64,000 nucleotides of DNA from NCBI GenBank assembly GCA_964036275.1, contig OZ038437.1:3786501-3850500 (forward strand), written 5' to 3'. The stretch is from Litoditis marina. Taxonomy: Eukaryota > Nematoda > Chromadorea > Rhabditida > Rhabditidae. Made by a program: the position numbers and the translations under genes. Shown here one piece after another: positions 42,391 to 55,378 of this stretch. The notes under the pieces were generated by a model that worked only from the letters and a program-made list of their open reading frames with translations, was not told where the DNA came from and did not search any database. How positions within the stretch are numbered: position 1 is the stretch's first letter; each line of letters opens with the position of its first letter.

Positions 42391-44100
42391 AAAAATCTAT
42401 CATCTCCGAAAGAGATAACGATAAATCCTGTCTCGATAAGTCTAAGGCTGATATCGAGCAGGAAAGTGAAAAAACAGGGAGCTCATTACGAGCTCACGAG
42501 AACAATTGAAATTTAGGCGAAATTTCGCGCCTCCTCGAATTTAGTGGGCCGAGACCTGAAGTACTCGTACCAGCCTCATGGATCATCAGGGGTTTTCGCG
42601 GCAGGACTCAATTTTCGCCACAACAAAATTTGATATATTTTTTTGTTGTTTTAAAGTGAGATTTACAGGACTTTGTAGAACAAAAGCTATCTTGATGTTT
42701 ATGAGCAGTTATATATAATCGAATGATTTCCGGAAAACAAGACCGGCAAACCGTTCCAAGTTAACAGAGGAAGTCATCCCATTTATTCGCGTTGGAAAAC
42801 AGGAAAACCAGGTTCTCACCAGTGCATTCTTCCTTCCAATGTCTGGTTGTTTTACTTTTGGATGATATGGAATTTCACCATAGTTGTCTTATTCAGATTG
42901 AACTTCATTGTAAACGAAGTTCATGACTGTACCAAGCAACTCCTAGAACGAAAATCAGTGATTTAGTCGTGGGGGGGAGGGGGGGGGGTGATGAATTGTA
43001 CCTTTCTTGATATTGAACTGTTCTGAATGTTTACGGGAGAGGTATGGAGGACTACTGTTAGATGGGAAGATAGAGATATTGAACACTTACTTCTACATTA
43101 CAAAAACAGTTACAGCCTAGAACACACTTCTGTAGCAGAACTGGGCAAATGAACACTTGTGAGATGATCTCACGAGGTACCTCATTACCCATGAGGAAAG
43201 TTTGTCTTATTCAGGTTGAACTTCATTGTAAACGAAGTTGATGACTGTACCAAGCAACTGCTAGAATGAAAATCAGGGATTTAGTCGTAGGGTGAAGGGT
43301 AGTACCTTTCTTGATATTGAACTGTTCTGAATGTTTACGGGAGAGGTAGGGAGGACTACTGTTAAATGGGAAAATAGACATTTAGTATCCATTTCCCTTA
43401 GAGAGATAGCAGATGGCTGAATCGATCGTATAGTCCTCAGACACGTTAGCGCCGATTTTCTGGCTTAGCAAGCTACAAAGACAAGAAAGCATGCAGGTCG
43501 ATGAGGTCGCCGAGATACGGAAATCTCTCGGTCTATTTCTTGATCCTGCACACACTCAATGTCGAGGCCGTTACATTAGTTGCTGGCCAAGTGGCTTAGT
43601 GTGCCCCGAAGAGACGTCAGAAGACGAGAGGGAAAATCAATACATATGATAGCTACGTTTTGCAACGAAGCTTGTTCTGAGATGCGACCTCACTGACACT
43701 CTCTCGCTTGTAGTCTGGTCAGGTCGGCCAGGCATGGCGGGTTGATCTTAGGTTAGCTCCGCCCACTTAGCAAATAAAGGGGGCGCCAAATTGATGAACT
43801 GAGTCTCTCGTTGGAATCGAACCAGCAAACAGAAGATTCGTAGCGGGGCACTAATCCCTGCGCTATGAGAATACATAACCAACAAGCTTCGGAATCGAAA
43901 AGTGTGTCCGTATACAGTTTCCATTGGCGACGACAATAAGGTACATCTCGACTCGGCAGCTCACTCACATTCTTCTCTCCCCAGTGTATGTGGAAGAGAG
44001 TATGTTGCTTCTAGATAGATTTGTTGCAATACAGTTTTGACCAAAGTCGAACTCCACTCCACAAACTCCACAAACACAAAACAAAATTGGAAAATCACAT
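42391..44100. repeat. Intergenic repeats at the left edge of copy B
   Basis: Positions 42722-42880 match the repeat at 26785-26960. Positions 42883-43195 and 43198-43385 are tandem copies of the sequence at 19258-19560 (AAGCAACTGCTAGAATGAAA type), with a poly-G block at 42971-42988 in the first. Positions 43440-43700 are a decayed hairpin MITE. Positions 43765-43940 are SINE-like copy 5 in minus orientation. No gene was seen. Confidence 0.6.
43765..43940 (-). mobile_element. tRNA-derived SINE-like element, copy 5
   Basis: Plus-strand sequence contains GGAATCGAACCAGC (B box in reverse), CACTAATCCCTGCGCTATG (A box in reverse) and ends CATTGGCGACGACAATA. Confidence 0.65.
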
Positions 44101-44117
44101 AACACCCATTTATTGCA

Positions 44118-46248
44118 TCAGACCACCAAATAGAAGACTGAAATCACAACAGCAACAATGGCATCCACTGTGCGTCCTGACATTTTGAGCTGATTCTTGC
44201 TACACTCGGCGACACTGTAATAACAAAAAGTTGAAGTTTTTGTGACCACAACGACCGAAATTTACTGGATGAAAAATGTAAAAAAAAGTAGAATGGTAAC
44301 ACGAATACAGAACTGAGAAAGCAAATAACATACTCTTTCGTTTTAGATGCCTCGATGGCTTCTGTGAAGCGTTTCTCAATTCTCTCGATGTGTTCTTTAG
44401 TACAATCTGATTTGAAGTCGTAAACACAGTTTGCAAACTTTTTCATGGCCCTGAAAATAAACAAATAATTTTCTGAAACAAATGTTTTCTACATATTATG
44501 ATGAACTTCATGTATTTAAACTTTACAGAAGCTTGGTGGCAAGTATCCAGTTATCGAACCGCTCAGCGATATTTGCTAGTAGGAACTTAGTAGACATTCT
44601 GTAGTGATTTCACAGAAAGCCAGCAAAATGCTACCAGTTACTATTAGGCGGCTACGTTACAACTATAGGATTTGTCCAACCGTTGTGGACACCGTACCAT
44701 CGATTTGGTAAGGGGCGGGGTTTGGCGAGGGGCCAGCCAGTCTGGGTATCATTGATCTACACACACTCTCGTCCGCTGGCAAATAATCAACGACCGCTCG
44801 CCCCGCATCGCTCAATCAATCGAGCGATTCGGTGTCTTTATGGGGAAAATGGCGACTATACGTCAAGTTTGATGAACGTGACAAACTGCTAAGTTGCTAC
44901 CAAGTTGCCAGAGAGTTCTGACTAAACCACTACCTTAGCGCAACTGTACTAGCAGTTCGGTTACGGCTCAGTAGGTGATTTACAGTGTGAGGTTGTGCAC
45001 AGGGCAACGAAGAATTGATTGAGAGAAAAAGGCAGAAAAGAACGTACACGCAGATTTCTTTTCTTTCTCCATCAGTCTCCGCTCTCTCTAGGTCGCCAAT
45101 ATCTTCTTGGATTGTATCACACTTTTTTTTCATCTTACGTCCATCGGAACACTTCGGGTAATGATCAGGTCTAGATGCAGTTACAGCTTTGGGTTCAAGT
45201 TCACGTGCACGTTCTTCACGTTCACGCAATTCACGCTCAGACTCATCCTCATCCCAATCAGGTGTTACGGCTGACTTCGGCCTGATTGGCGGTGTGTTAG
45301 GGGCTCCGGGTCTATAAATAAAAGTTATGTTCGAGAATTACAGCTAGGAAGCCACGTAAATAGATGCCCTTGGTAACTTTTTGAATATACAAACTGATTT
45401 ATAAATACCTACAGAGCTAATTACAAAAAACAGACGGTCTTGGAGACATTCCTACCCTATACAGGTCACTTGATTATAATGAGACTTTGTTATGCTACTC
45501 AAATAAAACATATCTACTCCTGTCAAAAGAAATTATCGCAAATACAGATAGTTCAAGAGAATCCTGAACAGGTACAATTGGTTACTCTTGGTTCATGTGT
45601 ATAATAGGTCGGATATAGCATATAGCAGAAAACACGATACTGCGGAACTTTCTACTTCCTCACATTCCTACAGGAATCAAACTTCCTAACCTAAAACTTA
45701 GTAACCCATTCGATAAACGATGAATAATATGGCAATCGTTAAAACAAGATAACTAGATTCAGAGATTAACTAGCTAGGAACTTACGTTGTTGCTGCATAG
45801 TTGATTCCGATCATTGTGTAGAATGTCACAATCAGGAAGATAATTCTGAAATTGAAGAAAGTAAAAAGAGGAAAAGCGAGTGAGGGCGATAGAGACAGAG
45901 AGACAGAGAGACAGAATTACAGTTAGAAATGGGAGATAGATAGACAATTACAGTTGAAAGACCTAATACACAAGAAGTGGGAGAGTGGAATTGAAGATAG
46001 AGAAAGAGGGAGAGGAAGAGGGACCTGGAGAGAGGAAGATAAAGGGAGAGAGGGAGAGAGAAAGAGAAAGAGAGAGACGAGTCTGACAGAGACAGACAGA
46101 CAGAGAGAGAGGAAGACAGATATAGAACAGAGAGAGAGAAAGAGAGAAAAAGAGAGTAAGAAGAGAAGAAGAAAGAAATAGAAGGAGGAATGCGAGTGGA
46201 CAGAAAGCCAGGCCAGGAAGACAGACCAACCAACCTGAGCGGAATCAT
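44118..46248 (-). CDS. Secreted/GPI-anchored six-cysteine protein, copy B, 183 aa
   Basis: Minus-strand exons: 46248-46235, 45845-45786, 45311-45048, 44450-44334, 44214-44118; phases agree. Same plan as the copy A protein: signal peptide split over two exons (MIPLR plus IIFLIVTFYTMIGINYAATT), six cysteines (PKC, KKC, EIC, ANC, SDC, AEC) and a hydrophobic C-terminus VVISVFYLVV with AATAAA just after the stop. The middle exon is 14 codons longer and highly charged (DWDEDESERELREREERARE). Signal and tail are almost identical to copy A, while exons 3 and 4 differ at most positions outside the cysteines and a few neighbours. Confidence 0.75.
44664..44861. mobile_element. GACACCGTACC element in intron of six-cysteine gene B
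   Basis: Begins CTATAGGATTTGTCCAACCG and ends AAAATGGCGACTATA, a complete copy with TATAG termini. It is absent from the same intron of copy A, so it inserted after the duplication or was lost from A. Confidence 0.75.
45895..46180. repeat. GA-rich tract in intron 1 of six-cysteine gene B
   Basis: Same low-complexity sequence as 22855-23190 with fewer GACA units. Confidence 0.85.
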
Positions 46249-46301
46249 CTTGACGGAAAGAAGAACTTCTGACCGAAATGGGAAATTCACGTCCCCATCA
46301 T

Positions 46302-46309
46302 CTTATATA
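46302..46309 (-). promoter_or_regulatory. TATA box of six-cysteine gene B
   Basis: TATATAAG on the minus strand, same position relative to the ATG as in copy A. Confidence 0.6.
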
Positions 46310-48149
46310 GCCTGCGAGTGCATTGGCACTCATTCACGTATCCACGTGAGAACGAGACTAGGAAATCCTGTGAAAAACGAGTAAACGGGCTGGGATAGAC
46401 TGGAAAGACGGGTAAAAACAAACAAACTTGTTTGAGCGATTCATTTTCAGAGAATTTCATGGAGAAAGCAATGAAACTATGGACAAAAAAGTAGGAAAAC
46501 TTCAGAATCGCTGCACAAACGCCAAGACATAGGGTTCTATTTGCGAACTAGACCGATGGCCGTATTGCGTATTTACTACGCTTAATTAGCCGGGTTAGAA
46601 ATTTGAGCAATATTTTAATAGCGAATTTAAGGTTTGCTATCTTCAACGAATTGGGCAAATGAGTTTGTGAAAAACATATATGTTGGAATGGGCCGGATAA
46701 ACTGGGAAGACGGGTAAAAACCAACAAACTCATTCAAGAGTTCTATTAGCAGTAATGTACAATTGCTTCTCACCGTAGGCGAAAATTGGTTCAGAAGGGC
46801 CCGTAGTACAATCGCCCCCATCTCTGGCGAGCAATTGAACACCATACATACTGTGCAGACTATCACCCCCCCCCCCCCTTTTTTTTGTAATATGGGGAGG
46901 ATTGTTCATTGTCGAAGATGTAGAATTACCCCCCACCTATTCAATTATCTCTCATTTTCGAGCGATTTCTCCGGGATTTAAATTAGCTGGGGATAATAGT
47001 ACCATGAGGGGGTCGTTAGGCTTACGCGATTCGGCAGTTATCCGTAGTTTTGATTGAATGTTTTCATCTATGAAATCTCTGTTTAAACTGTTAAACAAGT
47101 TAGTTTGATATCACCTGTCTGTCCTGTCTATCCTAAGCCATTTACCCGTTTCGACAGGTTTTCGACTATAAAAGGCCCTGAAAATCAAATAAGTCTCAGC
47201 TCATCTGCGTTTCTCTGATCTGCACACTCTCTCGTCTGCTCTGGCAAATGATCGACGACCGCTTGCCCCGCATCGCTCAATAAATCGAGTTCCTCGCTGT
47301 CTGAGCCTCAGGGAAAGGGTATCAACATTTGAGTGGTTACGTCTGTGGTAGAGGCAAAATGTACCACTTCTTCTTCATTTCTATCAATCTGGTTACATTA
47401 GTTTATTCTCGAATTGCTGAGCTTTTCATTTTTCATAGGACACTCGTATCCGGAATATCATGAATTCCACTTTTTAATTGGCTATCAAGAATATACGAAA
47501 ATTTGTGATTAAAACGGTGACGTGAAATTCGAAAACTGTTTATTGGTTTCGGTTGGCATTCTCTGATTGAAAAATTGGTTCACAATAGAAAAATTCATTT
47601 ACACACTCTTCACATATTCTTTATGTTCGTTTTGAACGCATCCAGCTCGCTCCTTCTTTCGCATCTCATCTTCTCTCATCTCTTCATCATCATTTTTTTC
47701 TCTCATCTTGCTCGCATCTTTTGATCGCGCTCGCCTTGTATTCTTTTTTCAGTCACTGCTAAGTTTTCACAATAAATTCGTGGAGTTCAAAAGGGGAGAG
47801 TATAAACTACATTTTAAATCACGCTAGTCTGAAGTTTGAACGTTGAAATTTGAGCTAGTAAAGTTTATGTTGAGGTAAAGAAATTTTCAGTTAGTGCAAA
47901 GTTGAAGTTCAAGACTTTTTCACAATAAATTCTCCACTCTTGTATGACTTCACAATGATTCACAATGATTCACGATGACATTCTTGAAGCTCCAAAGACA
48001 AAAATAGACATCACTTCTACGTTTTCAAACCAAGAATTTATAATTTAGTGAGTGTATACAAACTAGTTAGTTATTGAGTGACTTTAGTGAATGCAGCAAA
48101 CAATTAGTGGGTTTGAAAAGTATATTTGGTTAGTGCGTACAAACATTTA
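46310..48149. repeat. Intergenic, counterpart of 23306-25019
   Basis: Contains the poly-C element at about 46800-46940, the 16540-type repeat at 47305-47445, and about 150 bases at 47650-47800 (CATCTCATCTTCTCTCATCT type) that are absent or shortened in copy A. No exon was recognised. Confidence 0.5.
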
Positions 48150-48671
48150 TTATACAAACATGTAGTGTCTTGACGATCTTGCCCGAATGGAGCTGTAGTA
48201 GTGTGAAGGCATGAGCGCAGCAGGCCAACCACCAGGGATATTGAGAACCATTTTCTGACAGAACTGATTCAGATAGGGCTGACGGCTTCCTGCAAAAACC
48301 GGATATAATCAAAAACAATACAACAACAAAACAACCATTGAGTTTCAAACGCACAAATAGTTAGTTGACGAGGTAGCAGGGTATGATGTTAGAATGACAG
48401 AGTATAGAAAAACAACTTTTTCTATTTTGTTTTTGATTGTACATACGAAAGCAGGAGTAAGAAAAATACGGCAAAAAATTCTAGAAGAACTAACACTTAG
48501 TTAGAAGAAGTATCATTAGTAACAGAGAACACGTGAACTTACCAGAATGAATAATTAAGCAGGAGAGAAGCGAAGAGAATACTATCAACGCTTGGACCTG
48601 GAAAAAATTGATTTATGCAAAAAGAAAGAAAAATACCGGAAGTAACAACAAGACAAGATGAAGTAGGAACG

Positions 48672-48713
<42 letters not shown>

Positions 48714-48854
48714 AAGACGAGAGAAGAGACGAGGAAAGAGGGATAGAGGAGAAAAGGAGAGAGAGAAAAAGAGAGAGGGAAGAGATGGAGAAGGAAGGGG
48801 AAAATGAAAGAGGAGAGAACCAGAGAAAAAGAGAAGAGAGAGAGGCCTCACCAT
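48150..48854 (-). CDS. Small secreted peptide, copy B, extended to 65 aa
   Basis: Minus-strand exons: 48854-48852, 48597-48543, 48289-48150. It is almost identical to copy A through SHYYSSIRAR (one Met-to-Ile change, in VLNIPGG). The stop codon TAG of copy A is TCG here, and the frame continues SSRHYMFV to a TAA that overlaps the old AATAAA region (48150-48152). The signal peptide exon and TATA box are intact, so the gene can still be expressed with a longer C-terminus. Confidence 0.6.
48605..48845. repeat. GA-rich tract in intron 1 of peptide gene B
   Basis: Includes an uninterrupted GA dinucleotide run at about 48677-48709 not seen in copy A. Confidence 0.85.
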
Positions 48855-48927
48855 GTTTGGATTGAAGAAACGGCAACAGTAGAGGATAGAAAGACGATTA
48901 AGAATGAACATCCCATCCCGAGGACGC

Positions 48928-48934
48928 TTTTATA
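48928..48934 (-). promoter_or_regulatory. TATA box of small peptide gene B
   Basis: TATAAAA on the minus strand, identical surroundings to 25766-25772. Confidence 0.6.
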
Positions 48935-49240
48935 CGGACTTTATCAAACACGAAAATGAACTCTTGGTCGAAGTGTATCTTATGAACGCACTAAAACCCG
49001 AAAATTTCGTCAGACTTTTCTCGTACACGCATTTGAGCCAGTTAACAGTCTGGAAAACGTGTACACGATCGGTTATTCGTATTTCGAAATGCTTCCTATC
49101 TTTCATCGGTCGTTCTGAGAAAAGTAGAATGTGCAATCTCATGTTTGTTTGTGTTGTTGTTTTTGTTGTTAATAAATTCATATGTCTGGGTGAAAGATAG
49201 AATCTTGAACTGGTGAATAGTAATGATGAACGGCGCCCGT

Positions 49241-49792
49241 GTATTGAAAGAGACCGGAGAGCAACAGGGTTTGTCGTAAATCTGCTGTATTCTTTTTTTG
49301 ATTGGACGCGTTGCGTGTCGCGCAGCATTGTCATGTGAATGTTACATGAACTGCTCAAACTAATATACGTGCTATTTGTGCTCTCTGAGTTCAATACAGT
49401 TGAAAGCAGCCCGAAACAAAACCTCTGCTCAAGTTGTGTTCCGGTCTCCTTTAAGAACTAAGAGTCAGCAGAGTACGTATGCTAGAACCCCGACCTTCTT
49501 TTCTCAGCCTGGGAGAGACTCTTAGTTTTTGATACAAGGTAAACTAAAATAGAACACGAGCTCTAGGGGAGTTAGTTTGACTAAAAAACAACTCATTAAA
49601 GGAGACCGCAACACAACTTGAGCAGAGGTTTTGTTCCGGGCTGCTCTTAACTGTATTGAAATTAGAGAGCACAAATGACTCGTAGAATAGTTTGATCAGT
49701 CCACGTGACATTCACATGACAATGTCGCGCGATACGCAACGCGTCCAATCTTACGAGAAACCGTGTTGGTCTCCGGTCTCCTTTAACTCCTT
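49241..49792. mobile_element. Inverted pair of AAAGGAGACCGGA MITEs, copy B
   Basis: Counterparts of 26079-26296 and 26434-26629, at about 49241-49459 and 49597-49792. Confidence 0.7.
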
Positions 49793-50151
49793 CTGCGCTC
49801 CATTGACTCTACGAATGCTCTGTTTTCGAGAGAAGGCTGACGTATTTAGGGCTCTCATAAGTCTTGCACAATACTGAGGTGTCAATCAATATGGACAGGA
49901 CCTGAAAATTTCCTCATTTATTCCGAGAGACAAAACTAATCTTTGTTGATTAGCGGATGATTTTCGGAAAACAAGACCGGAAAACCGCCTCAAATTAACA
50001 GAGGAAGGAAGAGTCATCCCGTTTGTTCGTGTTTGAAAACAGGAAAACCAAGTTTTCACCAGCGAATTGTTTTCTTTACTTTCTGCTGGTTCGACTTTCG
50101 CACAGTTGGAAATTTCTCGAGAATTGTATCTATTACTCTGAAGTTAAGAAC

Positions 50152-50306
50152 CGAGTTGTTTACCATGGTTCGCCCACCAAATTGATCACCAGTTGATAAA
50201 AAGTTGTGAAATCAAAGTTTGGTGCACAATTGTGCACCAAGTTCTTGGTAAACTGTCTAAACCTTGATTTACAACTTGGGTTTTTGCGAACCATGGTAAA
50301 CAACTC
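50152..50306. mobile_element. Palindromic MITE, copy B
   Basis: Counterpart of 26987-27141, with GAGTTGTTTACCATGGTTCG at its left end, one base shorter near the end of the left inverted repeat. Confidence 0.75.
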
Positions 50307-50512
50307 GCTTTTTGACTTCATAGTGAGCCAAACTATCTTGTACAATAAGCCTATGATCGCATCAAGCGATTCGTAGAAACAAAGTCAGGGGATCAAGCGG
50401 ATTGGGTATAGTCGCCATCTTTCCTACTGAGACACCTACAGTACACTTTTGAATTTGCCAATCGTTATTTTCTGATGAAAACTTCAACATCAAAGGATTG
50501 CTCGAAAACTTT

Positions 50513-50876
50513 GGGAAAATTGAAGTATCGCCCCCCACTTTAGTTGAGTCCCCCCCGTAGCACTTCAACCCCCCACCAGCTAAAACCTGAAAATCTAGGA
50601 GAGGGGGGGGGGGGGTCAAAATTCAACTTCGACATTTACTATTTACCCCCCACTTGGGTCGGCGGGGGGTAGAACTTCAATGGTGGGGGGTCAAACTTCA
50701 ACGAGTGGGGGGCTGAACTTCAATACCGGAAATGTTTACTTTTCACCCCCCATCCTCAAACTTTTGTATTGCAGGTGATAAATTGAATTATAACCCCCCG
50801 GTGGGGGGGGTCAAACTACAATTCCCCAAACGCAATACAAATTCAGAAAGGTGGGGGGTAAAAAGTCAATGTTCCC
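50513..50876 (+). mobile_element. 364-bp G/C-rich element with 8-bp target duplication
   Basis: Ends GGGAAAATTGAAGT and (reverse) GGGAACATTGACTT form short inverted termini. AAAACTTT flanks it on both sides (50505-50512 and 50877-50884). Copy A at 27343-27350 has a single AAAACTTT, an exact empty site. The body alternates CCCCCCAC and GGTGGGGGG blocks every 30-60 bases. It has no coding capacity. The 8-bp duplication and short inverted ends fit a non-autonomous hAT-like element. It is inserted inside a TATAGT MITE. Confidence 0.88.
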
Positions 50877-52224
50877 AAAACTTTTTCTAATAGGTGATCA
50901 GATTCGAATACAGAAACCGTCAACAATTTTGATAACATTAAGTCAATGAAAAAGGCCTGAAATTTTGTAATCCTACTGTAGGAGTCTCAGTAGGAAAGAA
51001 AAATACTATACACTCCTCCTCATTAACGTAAGTTAGGGGGAGGGGGTCAAAGTACCAAATCTGGCAATTATTAACAATCGCCCCCCACCCTTCTGATTCT
51101 TAGTTGAAACGGAGTCATCTAACTTTCTTAAACGAACAAAATGAGGGGGGGGGGGGAGTGAAATGTTTTCCCGGTCCAAGTAAACAGAGAACGTCAACTT
51201 GTTTATTCTTGGAAACGAGGAAGATCTACCAAACCATTATTTTCTCTGCTTCCTGGTCGTTTTCCTTTTCAGATCGAGAGGATATATCTTCAAATCTTTT
51301 CTTCCGTAATCCACCAGGTTATCCTTCATGGTTTTCAGAGCAGAAAAGTTTTCAACAGTGAAATGAGTTGCCCAGGAAACGTGTTATTTGTTGCAAATTC
51401 TTGGAAACGGTGAGACAGAGTGCAGAACCCGTCAGCGATTGTGTTTTGAACCGACAGTGTCAGAATAATTTCCAGAGAACCAAGATTCAATACCAGCAAA
51501 GTGTGTTGTTCACGCGATATTGCCGTACTCATGTTTGCATAAAAACTACCGAAATTGGGGAATTTCACTAATTCCCACGGGTTTGTTAATTTTTTTGTCT
51601 CTCTCGCTCATAATTGGAACCATCCATTTGCAGATGAACGGCCCCTTCAATTGTACTTTTTTTCTGTGTATCTGTAGATTCTGAATCGTGTACCACCCAA
51701 ATAATCAATTTATCCAATGGATACGAGTGATGCTTCAGTTCAATTGTGTAATGCTAATACTCGAGGACAAGACAAAAAATTATTGATAGTTAAAGTTGAT
51801 AGTTTCTCTCTAGTTTTAACAATTGAGCTAATGTGCTGACCCGATGGCAAATAGAAACCATTGAAAAACTATATCTTTGTTATTTCCAAAAACTGTTCAC
51901 GTATCTTACCCCCGTTCAAATACTGACTGTAAGACTTGAATTTAGCTTAAAGTGAACCCGTAACAGTGAAACATTGCCATTGTACGAATTTGGCTAAATT
52001 AGAAAGGCATCTTCTTTCCTGGCTCAGTGGAACACATAAAGCGACACGTTAGTGATTTCGAAGTTTTGCATGAAAAACAGATTATAAGGGAAGGTTATCT
52101 TCAATAGACAAAGCGCCGTCTGTTCTTCCTTCCGATTCGTGTCGAAGCGTTTTCAAAAAACATTTTATTCGGACTCAAATTCACACACACATTTTGAACT
52201 AGACGGGTCAAGTGGGATTGTGAT

Positions 52225-53434
52225 TCGGAGAAGGAGTGGGAAAGAGCGATGAACACTGGTCGGTACTTCTGAAAATTGTCCTCGAAATTAAAGCCAAAAC
52301 AGCGCGTGGAGGAAAACGTTCATGAAATAATACGATTCGAAGATGACCGATTGTATGAGCTGTTATCGAAATAAAATTATTGAAAAGTACCATGCTGATT
52401 GGCTTGCTCAATTTGAAGAACTCTATGAATTTTGTGAAGTTACAAACAAGCATTTTCATGGAACTCGGAAATGCGGAACTCACATTTAGGTCGAACGATA
52501 AGTATGTGTTTGTTTACGAGACCAATTTCAATGTTCACTGTCTTGCTACTAGATGTTGAAATATATCTATCCGGTAAACGAAAAGGACCCTGCTTTTCAC
52601 CACTGTCGTTCTGAAATTGGTCAGTTCTAGTTGTGTTCGGGGTTCATTTGGTAACCTCACGGCTTTTTGGTGACCTATTTCTCAGGTTACCCTAGTAGGT
52701 AACCTATTGGTAACCTAAATTGAAATATTGGCTAGTTTTTGTCTAACTCAAACAGTGATTTTACAGTTAGTTTGCACGGCAATCGAACTTGACTCCGAAT
52801 CAAACTAGATAAGAATAGAGTAGAACGTTAATTGCGACGGAACACGTTACCTAGCGGTTACCTGTGAAATAAGGGTTACCAGAAATACCAATGAAAATCT
52901 TACCCCATTAGTCAAATGTTTAGAAGCTCTACCGTTCAATCTTTATGAACGCTCTCAAATACTGATCTTGGAACTATGATGAGCTTTTTGAGTTCCTTCT
53001 TCAATATTATTCAGTGCTGAAGTTGGGAATTTCATTCGTATAACACATAATATACGCAATCATTAGTGGGAGGTTTGGAAGTATCAGCAGCTTCTGGACG
53101 TGTATTAGATATCACTCGTTCCAGTTGAGCTAACATGTCTGTTTTGAGTAGTTGTGTTGAAGAACATGAAATGTTTGGGCGAAGCAGTATTTTAACGATT
53201 TCTCACCGCAAATGTGTCAGCCGTTTGTTACGTTCTTCATGAAATTCACTAATAAAATCACAAGTGGGTTGTACTCACACAAGTATGGTACACCTCCCAG
53301 TACAGCTCCAACGTGTTATCGCCTACACCATCGGAATTGCTCGTTTTGGTAGTAAAAGTCTTACGGATATGAGTCAGTTTGGTAACGATATCCCACACTT
53401 CGGTTTCGATGTGATCATCGTCCGACACATCATC
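52225..53434. pseudogene. Coding remnants, copy B counterparts
   Basis: Equivalents of 28690-28954 (plus strand; here ending at about 52489) and of 29385-29899 (minus strand; the acidic exon at about 53434-53279). Frame breaks are the same as in copy A. Confidence 0.4.
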
Positions 53435-54294
53435 CTAAATAATTTTATGTATCACCTATGTCGCAAATTTGTTTATCTAACAATCATTTAATGCGCAAGG
53501 AGGTCGCCGAACGTTCGGCATTTATTAGTAATATATGTATAATAACAAATACTACATGATAGATAATACCGCGACACTATAATACCGTTGCTCACACGGA
53601 ACTGAAATGCCGTGAACGTTTCATTTTCAACCCCCTTCCCACCTTAACTTTTATGATGGAGACTGTTTTTTCATACACTTATCGTGTTTCGTGATGAATG
53701 TTTTAGTTGACATGATTGTAACAATAATCACCAACTAGCTTCAGCACTTTTAGATTTTTTGAAAACTGCAGCTCGATGAGAAACAACCTCGGATTTCATG
53801 GGCACACTGCCAAACTCGCATTGATAATGATACGACTATATCTCACCTCCCACACCTCTATCCATACTTTATATCGATTCTGGAGGGTGCATGTTATCTG
53901 GACTTTATGATAAATTTCAATATCTTTGGATAAGAAACCATATACGGATCCAACCAGAATGACAAACTGAAATTATGAATATGTGTGTTCGCGGTCAAAA
54001 ATACGGAAACGAACTACAAACACAGAGCTAACGCACGATAAATACTGTGTAGGCTTGTCACGGAAATAGCGACCCTTATTTATAAAGACGCTTTCTTTCT
54101 GTTTCTTCATTTAATGGACACGGCTAAGCTCTATTTGACAATGGTCAGAACTACTTAAAGGCATCGCATGGTTCCGACTCGGAAAACTAACATTACGTGA
54201 TATTTCGTCAGACGAAACAACTATTCCGAACGTGGAAACCAAAAAAAAGCTACTCAATTAAATGAGAGTATGTTTATGAAGAAGCATTGCGCAG

Positions 54295-54424
54295 GTTCGA
54301 AGGCTCAAAGATGTTTAGAAGATTGGGGAATGCGAGAGAAATGATTGGGAAACGGTTGAAAAATCACCAGGATCAGCTTGCAAATCATCGTTTTGAGCGG
54401 GCAACCTGGAAAATGCCTAAATGA
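54295..54424 (+). CDS. Possible terminal exon of unknown plus-strand gene, copy B
   Basis: Same as 30815-30944 with FEGSKMFRRL for FEGSKMVRRL. AATAAA is at 54431-54436. Confidence 0.4.
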
Positions 54425-54787
54425 CACAAAAATAAAACCAGAGTTATCAACACTGGTTGAATCGAACGCTGTTTCGAATTGATTTCTCAGACACCTCTAA
54501 GGATAAGAAGGTGCACTGGTTAACTTTGTTTTTTTTTACAACATTTCTTTTTCGCTGATGATCTTAAAATTTATGATCACATCTTCAATCGCTTTCATTA
54601 TCTTCTGAATAATATGAACTGTTATGTATTACTCGCTGTTTTAGTAGTTTTTTTTGTTTTTAGATATCAATTCATAAGTTATCATCTCGTCGCTAATTCG
54701 ATTGTTATACAGAATATTGATAAACTCATTATTATTATTACTATATGCGAGCCGCGGCAAGTATCCAGAAAGAGTGCAGCTCTGGAA

Positions 54788-54859
54788 CTCGACCCCATAG
54801 CGCAGCGGCTAGCCGGCGCGCTTTTACCCTGCGGGTCGCTGGTTCAATTCCGCGAGCCG
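54788..54859 (+). repeat. tRNA-like (SINE-type) sequence, copy B
   Basis: A box TAGCGCAGCGGCTAGC and B box GGTTCAATTCC as in copy A; stems do not pair. Confidence 0.6.
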
Positions 54860-55378
54860 AGTTGACCGTTGTCAATATGAGGACTCAGTCGACACATGAC
54901 CGCGGTCATTTCTTCACTGAATTTAAAGAAGGTTCCAATTGACTTGACAATTGTCAAATAGGTTCTTCTCATCAAGGACCATTGTCAATTATTGAGTTGA
55001 CCAAATAGTAGGAATATGGTCATTATCGAACGAGTTTCTACAATTATTAATTTCTAGTTTGAACATTGACCAGTATTTAAAAAACAAGCAAAGTTTCCAA
55101 ACTTTTTAGTTGGATGCGGCTTATATGGCAGAATGCTTGTGAAATAGTGAAATACCTCAAGTCTAGCCAGGAGTCCCCCTAAACAGTTGGGAAAAGGACG
55201 AAACCCAGTTACCCAACTGTAAACTATGTGTCAGCGAGAAAACTCTACTAACAAGACTGAATGACAATCGAACTACTAGGAGTCAGAGCAGTATTCATCT
55301 AGGAAAGAGCAGTATTAAGATGTCTGGAAATTGAACAGGTACCTTGAGGGCTAAAATTTACTGATACGAAACCGTTGC

